Origin: Lithodes maja
Lineage: Eukaryota > Arthropoda > Malacostraca > Decapoda > Lithodidae
DNA length: 64,000 nucleotides
Assembly: GCA_037953745.1 (NCBI GenBank)
Contig: JBAKBP010004434.1
Span: 1-64,000 of the forward strand
Direction of reading: 5' to 3'
The notes beneath the pieces were generated by a model. The model saw nothing but the letters and a program-made list of their open reading frames with translations, ran no database searches and was not told where the DNA came from. How positions within the stretch are numbered: position 1 is the first letter of the stretch; the number at the start of each line of letters is the position of its first letter. Below, piece by piece: positions 32,951-43,695 of the stretch. A program made the translations under genes and the position numbers.

Positions 32951-33676
32951 TTCTATTCTATTCTATTCTATATGCTCAGGCCCAATCCCCATTTTGGGGG
33001 TAGCCGACTCAAGACAGAGCAAGAACAGAGAAAACACAAAAACAACATAAAACAACATAAAACAACAAATAAACACACATAAAAAGCACAAACTCACACA
33101 CATCCAGGTTACCCAGGAGAAGACCCAGAGACCAGGGTCACCAAGGTCGCTCCAGCACTCCGCCGGCCCCCGACCACCTGGAGAGGTTCCGATCTCGGCA
33201 GGCAGACATGCAGCAGAGCCAAAGCCACAAGCCCTCCCACCACACTTCCAGGCGCACCCTTCATATTAATCGTCTCCCCGGGCCAGGCGCCTGATGGACT
33301 ATTATCTAGTCCAACTTGCGCCTGACCCCTTACTCCAAATGACCACGTGTTCACTCAACTATTCACAAGCATTCTCCATTCACTCCTGTCCACCACCACT
33401 TCCCCTGCCTGATCTATAGTCATTCCTCTATCATCCAAAGCCTTTCTTACACAGTCTCTCCATCTCAATGGGGGTTTTCCTGCCCTTCTATCTCCCCTTG
33501 TACCTGACTCGCATATTCTCTTTGTAAGCCTTTCATCTCCCATTCGTTCAACATGACCATACCAGCTCAGCACCCTTCTGTCCACTCTGGCTGACACAAG
33601 TTCCTGCTGCCCCACTCTCCTACGTATCTCTTCATTCCTCAATCTGTCTCTACGAGTAACTCCACACATACTCCTC
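32951..33676 (-). mobile_element. RTE-like LINE, 5'-truncated, with 11-bp target-site duplication
   Basis: The reverse-strand frame 33355-33678 encodes the end of an RT protein: VLSWYGHVERMGDERLTKRI, GKPPLRWRDCVRKAL and EWRMLVNS, the GHVxRM-type C-terminal region common in RTE-like LINEs. A 3' UTR follows (on the minus strand) and ends in a (TAGAA)n tail at about 32951-32970. AAGCAGGATTA flanks both sides (32940-32950, 33677-33687), so the boundaries are exact. Endonuclease and RT catalytic core are missing. The family assignment beyond 'RTE-like' is tentative. Confidence 0.88.
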
Positions 33677-33897
33677 AAGCAGGATTATGATTGTAATATA
33701 TTTCCTAGACACAAAATGAAAATCAGACAAATGTCAGTCAATGAATATAGTAAATATTAATTATATACCGGAATGCCAATAGTTGACTGACTTTCTGAAT
33801 ATAAAAATGTATTATTATATTACTATACGTACGATCAAAATATGCATATAATTTCCCTAAAAAGTACACAATTATTAAATTGAGTGGCTGTGTGTGG

Positions 33898-33942
<45 letters not shown>
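33898..33942. repeat. (GT)n microsatellite
   Basis: A 45-bp GT run at the end of the first AT-rich repeat unit. A shorter one at 34270-34292 ends the second unit and another at about 32799-32817 precedes the first, so the run is part of the repeat unit. Confidence 0.95.
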
Positions 33943-33945
<3 letters not shown>

Positions 33946-34450
33946 GACACAATCAAACTCATAAAAATATTAATCGATGCATAATTGTTATTAATGATAA
34001 GGACGAATTTTAAGCGTTGAGTTAATTATTGATATATTACTTTACCTATGAAATAACAAAATATATAAGCTGGATTATTATTGTAATATATTTACCAGAC
34101 ACAAAATGAAAAACAGACAAATGTCAGTCAATGATTAGTAAATATTAATTATATACCTGAATGTCAATAGTTGACTGACTTTCTGAATATAAAAATGTAT
34201 TATTATATTACTATACGTACGATAAAAATATGCATATAATTCCTCTAAAAAGTAAACAAGTAATAAATTGTGTGTGTGTGTGTGTGTGTGTGTGAGTCTA
34301 GGGTGGACAGCCAGGGCCGCAGGCTGGAGGGTTGGTCGTGGTAGAGATTAGACATTGCCGCTATTAAACACCTGGGTCTGTGTGTATGTTTGTGTGTGCG
34401 TGTGTGTGTGAGTGTCGGTGGGGTGGGTGTCTCGGAGAATTAGCCACCTG

Positions 34451-36305
34451 GGCCGGTATTTATAAAGCACTTTTAGGCCTAAAAGTAGCTTTTAAAGATG
34501 GCACCAACTTTTTAAAACTTAAAAGTTGGGCAAAAAAACTTTTAGCGGCTAAAAGTAGCTTTTAAACCCAGCGAAAACTAAGAGCTCCCCTTGGGACTGT
34601 TAGCGCTTAAAAGTTACTTTTAGAGGACGATGAAGATGATTGAATAACAAATCCGCCACCCCCTGCCAAGGAATGTTCATGTTAGAAAGATTAATTGGAT
34701 TAATAGGCCTATAGCAAGTTAATCGAAGTACACCATTTAAACCATGAAGGAGACAGAAGAACAAAGCTCTTAACCCAGAGATGAAAGTGTGTAAGCCTAG
34801 TACCCTACGTTATTTGGCAACGGTCAAAATGTAACTGAATGAGTAACTCATGGTGGTATGATTGTAGGTTAGATATATTATCAAGTGCAGTATGTTAGGT
34901 AACTCTTGATTCTATCCATAAATTCCATATACCACCCTGCACATCATACTACTCAAAGGTGATCCACTGTGTGTTCTCCAACGAATTAGCTATATTAGAA
35001 AGAAACCTACCACCTTATGGATCAACCTACTTTAAACATTTCGATTCATAATGTATATAATATGTCCGACTACATTTTTTGCCGCGGTCGGTCTCTCTAT
35101 TTTTAGATGGGTAAATCCTCCTCCTCCTCCGCCCACAACCTCGACAGTTCCAGCGTCCTCGTTGACAAATGCCTATACTGTACTTGTTGGAAGAACACTA
35201 AGAAATATACCAAATTAACCCTTGTCTAGCGGGCCCTCTGTGGCCGTTTTGGGCCTTTTCAGGCCATTCTGACTGCTATATCAACCATCAGTATGAAAGG
35301 AACTGTATTGCGCCGAAAACTAGGTGGAAATCGCTACACAATGACGCAACATACAGCTACATAGTACTCGTGGAGCACTGACAGTGTTACCTCGAAGATG
35401 GAAGTTTAGCTGATTTTGCTACATTGCTCACTTTTAGCGAACTATTGGTTACACTGTCATCCTCCCGCGCGGTGGGGGAACTGGAGTTAGTGTGGGCCAG
35501 GAGGCCACAGATGTCGGACGTATGGATCATTACTATCCCACCCATTTTCACTCGATTTCCACCCTTTTTTCACCCGTTTTTTGCCAGTTTTTTCAACTCG
35601 ACTTATGTGGTGTGCCGCTTTTTAAGGGTTAAAGGAGTGTAGAAGGACTAAGATATAATATTGGATTGTCACAAGATAGGCCTATTTCATAACATCTGAG
35701 AACAAGTAGCCTATTTGCACCCTATTTTTTCGCAAATTACCGTAAACTGGGGTGATTTCGGATAGGATAAGGATATTATGGGGGATCATTTTAAGAGGCT
35801 TCCTGGATTACGGCGCCCGGCGCATTATCACTACACATCACTTGACCTAGTTAAATCTCTACAATGTGTTTACAGTCATGAGAAATTGTAAAAAACAAAC
35901 TCGAAAAATTTCCGAAATTACCCCACTTTACGAATTGTGAAAACTCGCGAATTTGGCAACTATCTCAGATGCTGCCACACCGGAGTATGCAATTGTTTTC
36001 GTATGGTAAATATATTACCCTTTCAATTTAGCAATATATAATAGATTTCACAATAACAAAATATTGCATAATTACCCTAATGTTTTATAGTAATTAGTAT
36101 ATGCAATTAGAAGCCTATACTTACCTATTAAACGTTATTCATCGATTGTAATCTTGCTAGATGTAGCGAACTAGCGGTTGTGGCAGCCTTCTTAACGCTT
36201 CCACTAAAAGCTGCTTTTAAATGTTTTATGAATAACTTTTAATGATTTTCTTTTAGTTAAAATTACTTTTAGGGAAATTTTTAAATTATTTTATAAATAC
36301 CGGCC
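34451..36305. mobile_element. TIR element with CTG duplications (GGCCGGTATTTATAAA ends)
   Basis: Both ends read GGCCGGTATTTATAAA inward, and CTG flanks both sides (34448-34450, 36306-36308). Subterminal regions carry many TAAAAGTAGCTTTTA-type partial palindromes, on the left at 34475-34625 and on the right at 36200-36290. The 1.86-kb interior has no transposase frame; the largest opening (35424-35642) resembles nothing I recognise. A 3-bp duplication and this type of terminus fit PIF/Harbinger-like non-autonomous elements, but CTG is not the usual TWA target. Confidence 0.8.
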
Positions 36306-36582
36306 CTGGTTCTACTTTAGACAGGTTTCATCATGGTCCACATAGAGACGAATTTTTTTGTATGTTTCGTTAATTTTGTTCATACAACATGTTCGTAGCT
36401 AGTTAATAATATTATGTCTATGTCATTCGAATATTCACCCAATATGACAGTAGACAGATGTTGTTGAATAAAGTAAGTTACCATACAACTAATGTTTTCT
36501 TACTACGCACATTACTTGGTCATGACATGGAGTACAAAATAAACAATAATTACATTATCTTAACATTTTATTAGGGTATGTT

Positions 36583-38338
36583 TTAGTTTTCTGATGGGGT
36601 TCGTCCTATCATCGTGTTTTGCCATGGCACACTCCCAGCTGGTGAGTTGCCATAGTGTTTGAGACTCTCACGAAGAGTCTTCCCATCATTGGTAGCTGTG
36701 TTGCCCCGCTGCCTCCCAACACGGTCTAGGATGTCGGCCGGACGTACCAAATTTACGATTTCTCCTGTTGCAATGTTCTCCTCCACGACAAGACCCCGTC
36801 AATCAGAGGGATTCCTGTCACGAAGGACATTGTGTAGACAACAGCAGGCCATCACAACTGATTCAACACGATTGGGATGGATAGGTATGGTCGTAAGGAG
36901 ACACCGGAACCTGTAATGAGAATGGTTAAAACAATAAATACAGTTAGTCTGGGGAAAAATATATATTAGTTTCTCAATGAAAACGTTATACATTAATGAA
37001 ATGGGAAGCTCGTTTATGGCGATCAACCCACACAAGTCAGAAGCTTTTAATAACAACGACCTCCAAGCCATACTGGTGTAGGACGTGGATATACAGTATG
37101 TACACAAACACATCAAATTTGCGATGTATATATATATATATGTATAGACATAATTATACAGTATATATTTAAACAGTTTTTTTATGTATGGTAATGTAAG
37201 TATATACTGTATATATGTATATATATCAATATATATATATATTTAAAAATACATTAAAACAATTGACATATTTTTTTAAATTCGGCTTTTACCTGGCAGA
37301 CATGATACCAAGCGCATTTTCAACAACTCTCCGGGCTCTGGATAGGTGGTAATTGAAAATTCGTTTATCATCATCCAAGCCTCTCATTGGGTAAGGTTTC
37401 ATCAGCCAGGTCCACAGTGGAAATGCGTCGTCACCAATGAAGAAGAATGGAATCTCCTCGTTCCCGTTTTCAAGCGGTTCAGGCTCAGGAATACCAACGT
37501 CATTCCTCTCCAACAGCAAACGAATAGGGGTTCGTAGAAACAACCCACCATCTGACGCTGATCCCTCTGCACCAACATCGATGTAGAGGAATTTGTAGTC
37601 AGCGTCAGCGATGGCAAGCAGCACAATGGAGTGGTAACCTTTATAGTTGTAGAAGGTAGAGGCACCTTTGGGTGGTTTTCTGATGACAACATATTTGCCA
37701 TCCAAGGCGCCCAAAGCATGTTGAAATTGCCACTTGCTAGCAAATCTATTTGCAACAGCCTTCCACTCTGCTGCTGATGTAGGACAAACAATTACATCAT
37801 CCATGTATGCACTGACAATAGCCTCACAGACGTCGGGCACAATTATGGAGATGGTGTTGTGCGCTATCCTGAACAAGTAACTGAGACTCTTGTAGCTGTC
37901 ACCTGTAGCTAGGTAACGCAACGTCACTGCCAAACGCAAACCAGGATCTATAGCTTTCCTCCAGTGTGTGTCCTTTTTGGCAATAATGGGTCGAATTTTG
38001 CTGAGAATTTCTTGAAAGAGTGCGGGGTCCAATCTCAGGAAGTTTATAATATCAGCTGGGTCCTCTTCTTCAACTTCTTTCAGGAGATTTTCATATCCCC
38101 CAAATCAACCTCGCCTTAACAGCCACTCCCTCGTCCACGATTTCCGTTTCTTCCTCTGCTTTCTCCTCTTCTCTTCATCCTTCCTTTGCCTCTCGGCTTC
38201 CTTCCTTGCCCTGTCAGCTTCCTTCTCCCTTCTGGCAAGCTCCAATAGGCATTTCAAATAAAGTATATCCGTCCACTGGGTGGCAAGGTCCCGCTCAACA
38301 CGTTCATTCCTCCATAGATACTGCGTAATCGCATCCAT
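36583..38338 (-). pseudogene. PIF/Harbinger transposase (DDE, HARBI1-like), two exons, two nonsense codons
   Basis: Would cut and paste a Harbinger element. Exon 1 (38338-37293) starts at the first ATG (MDAITQYLW) below a TATA box. It has a Lys/Arg-rich linker, WTREWLLRR, then an in-frame TGA at 38105-38107, then the catalytic domain: LDPALFQ, HWRKAIDPGLRLA, LRYLATGDSYKSL, ALDGKYV (first Asp), GSASDGGLF (second Asp) and RRVVENALG (Glu). A GT donor at 37292 and an AG acceptor at 36911 define a ~380-bp intron containing TA runs. Exon 2 (36910-36583) reads FRCLLTTIPIHP, ACCCLHNVLRDR, a second TGA at 36799-36801, then LKHYGNSPAGSVPWQ, the usual family C-terminus. The frame is otherwise continuous, so only two point mutations separate it from an open frame. 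This is a recently inactivated copy. Confidence 0.9.
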
Positions 38339-38433
38339 CCAAGGGTCGAGGTTATAATGTGGTGGTGGTGAAGAGTAGCAATGCTCGGTGTGGCTGCTCA
38401 ACTCAGATTGTTCTCTGTGACCGAGTCAAGGTC

Positions 38434-38442
38434 TTTATATAC
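38434..38442 (-). promoter_or_regulatory. Putative TATA box of the Harbinger transposase
   Basis: TATATAAAG on the minus strand, about 100 bases upstream of the chosen ATG at 38338. A start site about 30 bases below the box would give a leader of roughly 70 bases. Prediction from position and sequence only. Confidence 0.5.
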
Positions 38443-38499
38443 AACAGAAAGGTAGGGGGTGGGGGTTGTGGGTGGTTGGTACCAATTAACGTGAATAGA

Positions 38500-38983
38500 T
38501 GCTAATACCACTGAATTTAGCACATTCACATGACATTCTCTCAGGTTCACACACCTCGGCGACGTATCTGTGATGGCGTTGGCGACGATCGCCGTGGATT
38601 CGTTCGTTCATCTCAGGAATTTGTGCCAGGAAAAATATTCGGACAACCTCGCCGAAGTAATCGCCGGACCATCGCTTGAACCGCCGATGACGCCGCAGAA
38701 CATTCGGCGAGTCTTTTTTGACCATCGCATAATGTCGCAAGATATTTTTGAAAACGTGACATTACTCGCAGAGATTTTCGGCGAAACATCGGTCACTTCG
38801 CCGATAACGTCGCAGAATGATGGCGATTGCGTCGCATTCATCGGTGACATCTTCGCCGAGTATAATTAGTTATCTGTTTGTAACGGTCAAAATCGTAGAC
38901 GTCGCAGAAGTTCGATGCGAATTGACAAGACTACGTCCTCGGCGACGAAAATCATATGAAGTCGCTCATGTGTGAATGGGGCA
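38500..38983. mobile_element. Right terminal region of a Harbinger-like element
   Basis: The sequence ends in GCTCATGTGTGAATGGGGCA followed by TAA, the same kind of terminus as at 31231 (TGTGTGAAGGGGGCA then TTA). The inner 400 bp is dense in CGCCGA, GTCGC and GGCGACG words on both strands, as in subterminal transposase-binding arrays. The frames seen on both strands here are by-products of these repeats. It lies just upstream of the transposase promoter, so it is probably that element's own right end. The matching left end was not found. Confidence 0.6.
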
Positions 38984-39662
38984 TAAGTTAACTAGTTCAG
39001 TTGTGATGACGATTTCCGTGGAGTGAATTTTTCCGCGATGTTGACAATATCGGAGCTTTTCAGACACTAATTTCGTCATAGCATACAACAACAACATTGA
39101 TCCGACGTCTCCTTCTTGTTTTTGGAGGTGCGGTGACGCAATGACCGGCTTTGTTTACATGTGTCGGACGCACGGCGTTCAGACCAAGCTTAATAGGCTT
39201 TCAAGCTTACAGCCTGTTATAAGGACACCCGGGTACCAGCCCATCTTCCGCGGTGTCCTTATAAAAGGACAGCCGGGCTGGAAGGGTTAAAGCCTTTGTT
39301 ACCATCAGGGGTATTTAGAAACCTTTAGTTTAGTCACTTCAACCTTTGCAGTTGTCTTTGAGTTAGCTGTGGGCAGAAAACTAATTTTGGAGAGGTAATT
39401 ATAAGAGATAATTCTATTTATTATTGCTAATCTGGCAAGCTCTGCGTCATAAAAACGTGAAAGGGTTAATGAACACGAATATAAATGTTAACATTGAACA
39501 TTTTGTGATGCAATACCCGTTTCAGCCATATATTTTATATTTCCCAGCTTTCATGGTACCGAGGGGGGTCAAATGCCCCCCCCCCCCCCCCCGTTGTTTC
39601 CATAGTTTTGATCGTAGAGGAAAAATTCAAACAGCATTCGAAAACTCTCATTAAGTACTCCT
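38984..39662. other. Region without recognised genes
   Basis: Contains an 11-bp perfect inverted pair (ATAAGGACACC at 39219-39229, reverse complement at 39252-39262) and a C-run of 17 at about 39576-39592. No frame or repeat match could be supported. Confidence 0.45.
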
Positions 39663-40204
39663 AGGTCAGTTGTTGGTATTTGAATTAATGTCAAAGGTCA
39701 ACCAATGACTTGAGATCAAAGGTCAAAATTGCTTCCCAGTTGAAGCATTACAGGGAGCTCCCTAATTGACCGATCGTAATGAAAATCTGCATAAAGCAAA
39801 ACAAAAAACAGAGACAATATTTTTCTTAAATTTTGTGTTTGCCAAATTTAGAAAAAAAAAAAATATACTAAATAATTTGAAAATTAGTTTTTTACATTTT
39901 GCAACTAGATTTGTGTTCCACAACAAATAAAAAAAGGTTTTGGTACTGTAAAACCTAAAACAACCCAAAATTCGACCAAAAACAACCATTTTGTTAACTT
40001 GACCTTGGAAAGTCAACCTTAGGTCAACAAAAGGTCAAATTGAGTCATTGAATGACCTACACATATCCAATCAATGGACCAACCGTACCTATTACAAACA
40101 AACACGGATATGAGCACATAGAAGGCAGATATATGGAAATAAACTAAAAAAGAATATTCATAATTAGTTGTACCCCACAGGGAAAGGTCACTGTGACCTG
40201 ACCT
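39663..40204. promoter_or_regulatory. Cluster of AGGTCA nuclear-receptor half-sites
   Basis: Perfect AGGTCA or TGACCT hexamers occur at 39663, 39695, 39720, 40000, 40021, 40032, 40053, 40185, 40194 and 40199, ten in 540 bp, with near matches between. At 40185-40199 two of them form AGGTCACTGTGACCT, a perfect inverted repeat with a 3-bp spacer. This is the consensus estrogen-response-element geometry. Such elements bind nuclear receptors in animals. No gene with a clear promoter lies beside it, so function is unproven; the cluster may be part of an unrecognised repeat. Confidence 0.5.
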
Positions 40205-40239
40205 ATGACCCTAAAACAATTTATTTTTTGGATCCGACG

Positions 40240-41166
40240 TATAAAGTATACATCTTCAGGCGTCTGATGCCAGCAGGATGTCCACGGGAGGAGGAGGACG
40301 CAGGGCGTTCACCCATCGTAGCGCCACACTGATCAACTCTGCTTCATGAAGCCGAAATAACAATGTGGAAACTGCCGTCGTAGGCAGCCTGAGTGTTCTT
40401 ACAATGAGTGCTAAATAGCCGGCAAGCTTTCTTCTCCATAGTCGCTGACCCTATCTGGACCACCGCCTACTAGTCTATTGGGAATGCCTGGTTCGAAGTA
40501 GAGGGTGGAGGACTTCACTAGTCTTTCAGTTACAGGGAGGATTACTTCGGCCCTGGCCAACTGATAGACTGGACAAAATAGACTTTGGCATTTTATATTT
40601 GTGTTACAGTGCACCGCAGGTAGTCTGTGTTTGCCTACCTAGGTATTATTTCCCCTCTTAGCACGAGCACTGGCACAATTATAAAAACCTGTTGAGTTGA
40701 AGTCGGCTTATGACACCTGAACGATTCTTAGGAGAGCTAGGCGAGTGGTGGTTGATAGGTGTTTGTTTGATCCTTGATTCATTCGTTTATGCTTGATATT
40801 TGATTCATTATTTTGGCATTCATTGTTGGCATGTATTTACCGTAATTTTATTAACGTAGATTAAATCAGAGCTTTCTCTTCCTTGTGCAGCTTAGAAAGG
40901 ATCCTCCTCAGTATTGCTATTCGGTACTGATGATAGTTGTGGCTCAAGAAATCTGTTCATCACAACTAGGGGTTCCAGTGTTTGCATTGTTTGTATAACG
41001 GAACCAGTTGGGGGATTGTCTGCACCTTTGTTCCCCAGAGAGCCTGGAAGTTGCGAATTAGCTCTGTTCTGTAGCGATAGGCTGTGTTACGAGTTGAGGC
41101 TACAGATGTGCTGAGTATTTAATTGTCTGTGTTAGTCCAAGGACTAAAGCCTCTACTGTCAGTCGT
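40240..41166 (+). repeat. Possible diverged LTR 3' part ending in CGTAACA
   Basis: The segment ends CAGTCGTAACA at 41166 beside ATATACAGTATATAC. The closing ~50 bp resembles the end of the LTR at 53298-55118 (TAGTCCAA, then AAGCC/GAGCC, then CGTAACA). A segment with TCTTTCTCTTCCTTGTG at about 40870 also resembles that LTR at 54850. No internal retrotransposon sequence follows. If correct, it is an old solo or truncated LTR; its left limit is uncertain. Confidence 0.35.
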
Positions 41167-41187
41167 AACAATATACAGTATATACAG

Positions 41188-41192
<5 letters not shown>

Positions 41193-41221
<29 letters not shown>

Positions 41222-41223
41222 CA

Positions 41224-41267
<44 letters not shown>
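41193..41267. repeat. (TA)n microsatellite, two blocks
   Basis: Two TA runs separated by CAG. They lie between the possible LTR end at 41166 and the LINE beginning near 41270. Confidence 0.95.
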
Positions 41268-41271
<4 letters not shown>

Positions 41272-41817
41272 TTACGGGGTTCAGCAAACAAAAGCCAAAA
41301 CCAGTCAAGCACCTGCTCCTGTCTACAGCTAGCAATGCAATCATATCATGCCGCATTGCCAACATAAAAAGTAAATCACGATCAACCATACTCCCCCACC
41401 CCAGACTCCGCTTGAACAATGCCCCGTGACTAATGCGATAGAAAACGCGCCCCTCATCCTCAACGAAGACCTACCCAACCCCGAACCAGATTTAGACTAT
41501 TGTGAAGAATTATATATTATTCATGCAAACTCGCCACCAGCCCCCTCAATATCTGCACTTCCATTCTGATCACCACGAACACAGTAACTTCAGCCAAGCA
41601 AGCAAACAAACCGAATTTCCCTATTCTCCTTCCACCCAAATCACCTCCATACAACCTACCAATTCTCTGCATATACCCCATATATTCTTTGTGCCTCATT
41701 TACACTGAGAGCAATCCAGCTAGCTCTCACAAACACCTCCTCCTCCTATCCACTTCACTACACTAAACATGCACACCACACTTCATTCCTCCACACCAAA
41801 ATTAAAAAAACACAAAA

Positions 41818-43695
41818 ATGATTAATTTTAGCCCAGCCTCGGAGTCCCCAGGGGGGGGGACCATAAATGCCCCCTCACCCGACCGACCATCCCCTGACGA
41901 CCCCACACAATTACCTGGACCTCGGCCTGTTACTCTTTCTATTAATTTCTGCAACATTCGCGGACTTTCCTCTAACTTTCACTCTGTTGAGCACCATCTC
42001 TCCTCCTACAAACCTGATCTTCTCTTCCTCACCGAAACCCAGGTGTCTGTAGCAACATCCAGCAACCCCTTCTCTGTATCCTCCTACTTTCTCTATCCTA
42101 GTTTCAAAGCCAATGGCGGATGTTGTGCATATGTGCACAACAAACTCACTTGCTCTCGTGTTCCCGATTTCGACTCCTCTGAATTCTCAACTTTATGGCT
42201 CAAACTTTCCTGTCATTCTCTTACTAAATATTTCTGTGCTGTCTATCTTTCCCCTAACTCTACCAACTTTCCTAAATTCTTTGACTATCTAAACTCTACA
42301 GTGGAACACATTCTATCCATTTCTCCTTTCTCAGAAATCTCCATCTTAGGAGATTTCAACGTTCACCACCGCCAATGGCTCTCCTCTCACACTACTGATC
42401 CACCTGGTGAACAAGCCTACGTCTTTTCTATCCTAAATGACCTAGAGCAGTTAGTTCAGCAACCCACCCGTATCCCGGATCGCATCGGAGATCGGCCCAA
42501 CATTCTTGACCTGTTTCTAACTTCTAACCCTTCTTCTTATACTGTCGATCTTTTCTCTCCTTTGGGCTCCTCCGACCATAAACTTATCTCTGTCACCTGT
42601 CCTATCTCTCCAGTACAGCCACCCGATCCTCCTAGCCGGCGGCGCTTGTGGCACTTTGGCGCTGCCGACTGGGAGGCTCTTCGGCAGTACTTCTTTGATT
42701 TCCCATGGAATGATTTCTGCTTCCATGGCCGAGGACCCTCGGAGAGTGCTGAACGCATTACCGAGGTAATCCTATCGGGCATGGAAGCATACATTCCATT
42801 CTCTTTCTCTCAGACTAATGCTAAAAAATCTTGGTTTACTCACGCCTGTTCTACTGCTGTCCGCAATAAGGAGGAAGCATTCAAACGGTACCGACGCCTT
42901 AAAACTCAAGACTCTCATTCTTCATATGTTTCTGCCCGGAATCAAGCCAAATCTGTTCTTCGACTTGCCAAACACTCTTTCATCAATAATAAATGCACTG
43001 AACTATCCAACTCTAGCTCTTCCCAAGCTTTCTGGCATCTAGCCAAAAACCTCTCCAACAATTTCTCTTCCTCGTCTTTCCCTCCTCTTTCCCACTCTGA
43101 TGGCACAACCATCACTTCTTCCTCTGACAAAGCTAAACTCTTCGCTCAAACTTTTGCTAGAAACTCCACCTTGGATGATTCCGGTGCTATTCCTCCCTCT
43201 CCGCCCTCCTCTCTCTTACTTATGCCTAATATCCTAATCTCTTCTAAAGATGTACTTTCTACCCTCTCTGGGCTTAACACTAATAAGGCGTACGGTCCGG
43301 ACGGTGTTCCTCCTGTTGTTCTCAAAAACTGTGCTTCCGTGCTGACTCCCTGCCTAGGCAAACTCTTTCGTCTCTGTCTATCCTCTAACGTCTTCCCTTC
43401 ATGCTGGAAGTTTGCTCACATTCAACCTGTCCCAAAGAAGGGTGACCGCTCTCAACCCTCCAACTATCGTCCAATTGCTCTTATCTCTTGTCTTTCTAAA
43501 GTTTTTGAAACTATTCTTGCTTCCAAATTTCTTAAGCATTTCTCTTCTCATAATCTGCTCTCAGATCGCCAGTATGGCTTCCTTAAGGGTCGCTCTACTG
43601 GTGATCTTCTTTCATATCTTACTAACTCTTGGTCATCCTCCTTTCGGGACTTCGGTGAGACTTTTTCTATTGCACTAGACATCGAAAGCCTTCGA
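41818..43695 (+). pseudogene. LINE ORF2, N-terminal part: endonuclease and RT fingers
   Basis: A 626-residue open segment. It is an APE-type endonuclease with INFCNIRGLSSN near residue 41, FLTETQ (catalytic Glu), GDFNVHHRQW (catalytic Asp/Asn) and SSDHKLISV (catalytic His). A ~150-residue linker follows, then RT motifs NKAYGPDGVPP, NYRPIALISC and RQYGFLKGRST. The frame fails at LDIESLR: a one-base deletion around 43681-43690 shifts it, and AFDRVWHKSL continues in the next frame. All endonuclease active-site residues are intact. The ATG at 41818 is the first methionine in this frame. Confidence 0.92.

Larger units (their letters stand above)
32815..34268. repeat. AT-rich ~0.35-kb repeat unit, two tandem copies, one interrupted by a LINE
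   Basis: Copy one is 32815-32950 plus 33677-33897, split by the LINE insertion. Copy two is 33943-34268. Both contain AAGCGTTGAGTTAATTATTG, then GGATTATNATTGTAATATATTT, GACAAATGTCAGTCAATGA and ATACTATACGTACG, in that order, and each ends at a GT microsatellite (33898-33942; 34270-34292). The unit is unidentified and has no coding potential. Confidence 0.85.

Noticed and set aside
36799..38107. The two TGA codons of the Harbinger transposase as selenocysteine or readthrough codons
   Set aside because: No SECIS-like element recognised, the protein is not a selenoprotein family, and CGA to TGA mutation is simpler.
38570..38869. 99-residue plus-strand frame and the overlapping 80-residue minus-strand frame
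   Set aside because: Both arise from CGCCGA/GTCGC repeats in a Harbinger terminal region.
39219..39262. 11-bp inverted pair forming a hairpin with a 22-base loop
   Set aside because: No T-run, gene end or RNA family context; short enough to be incidental.
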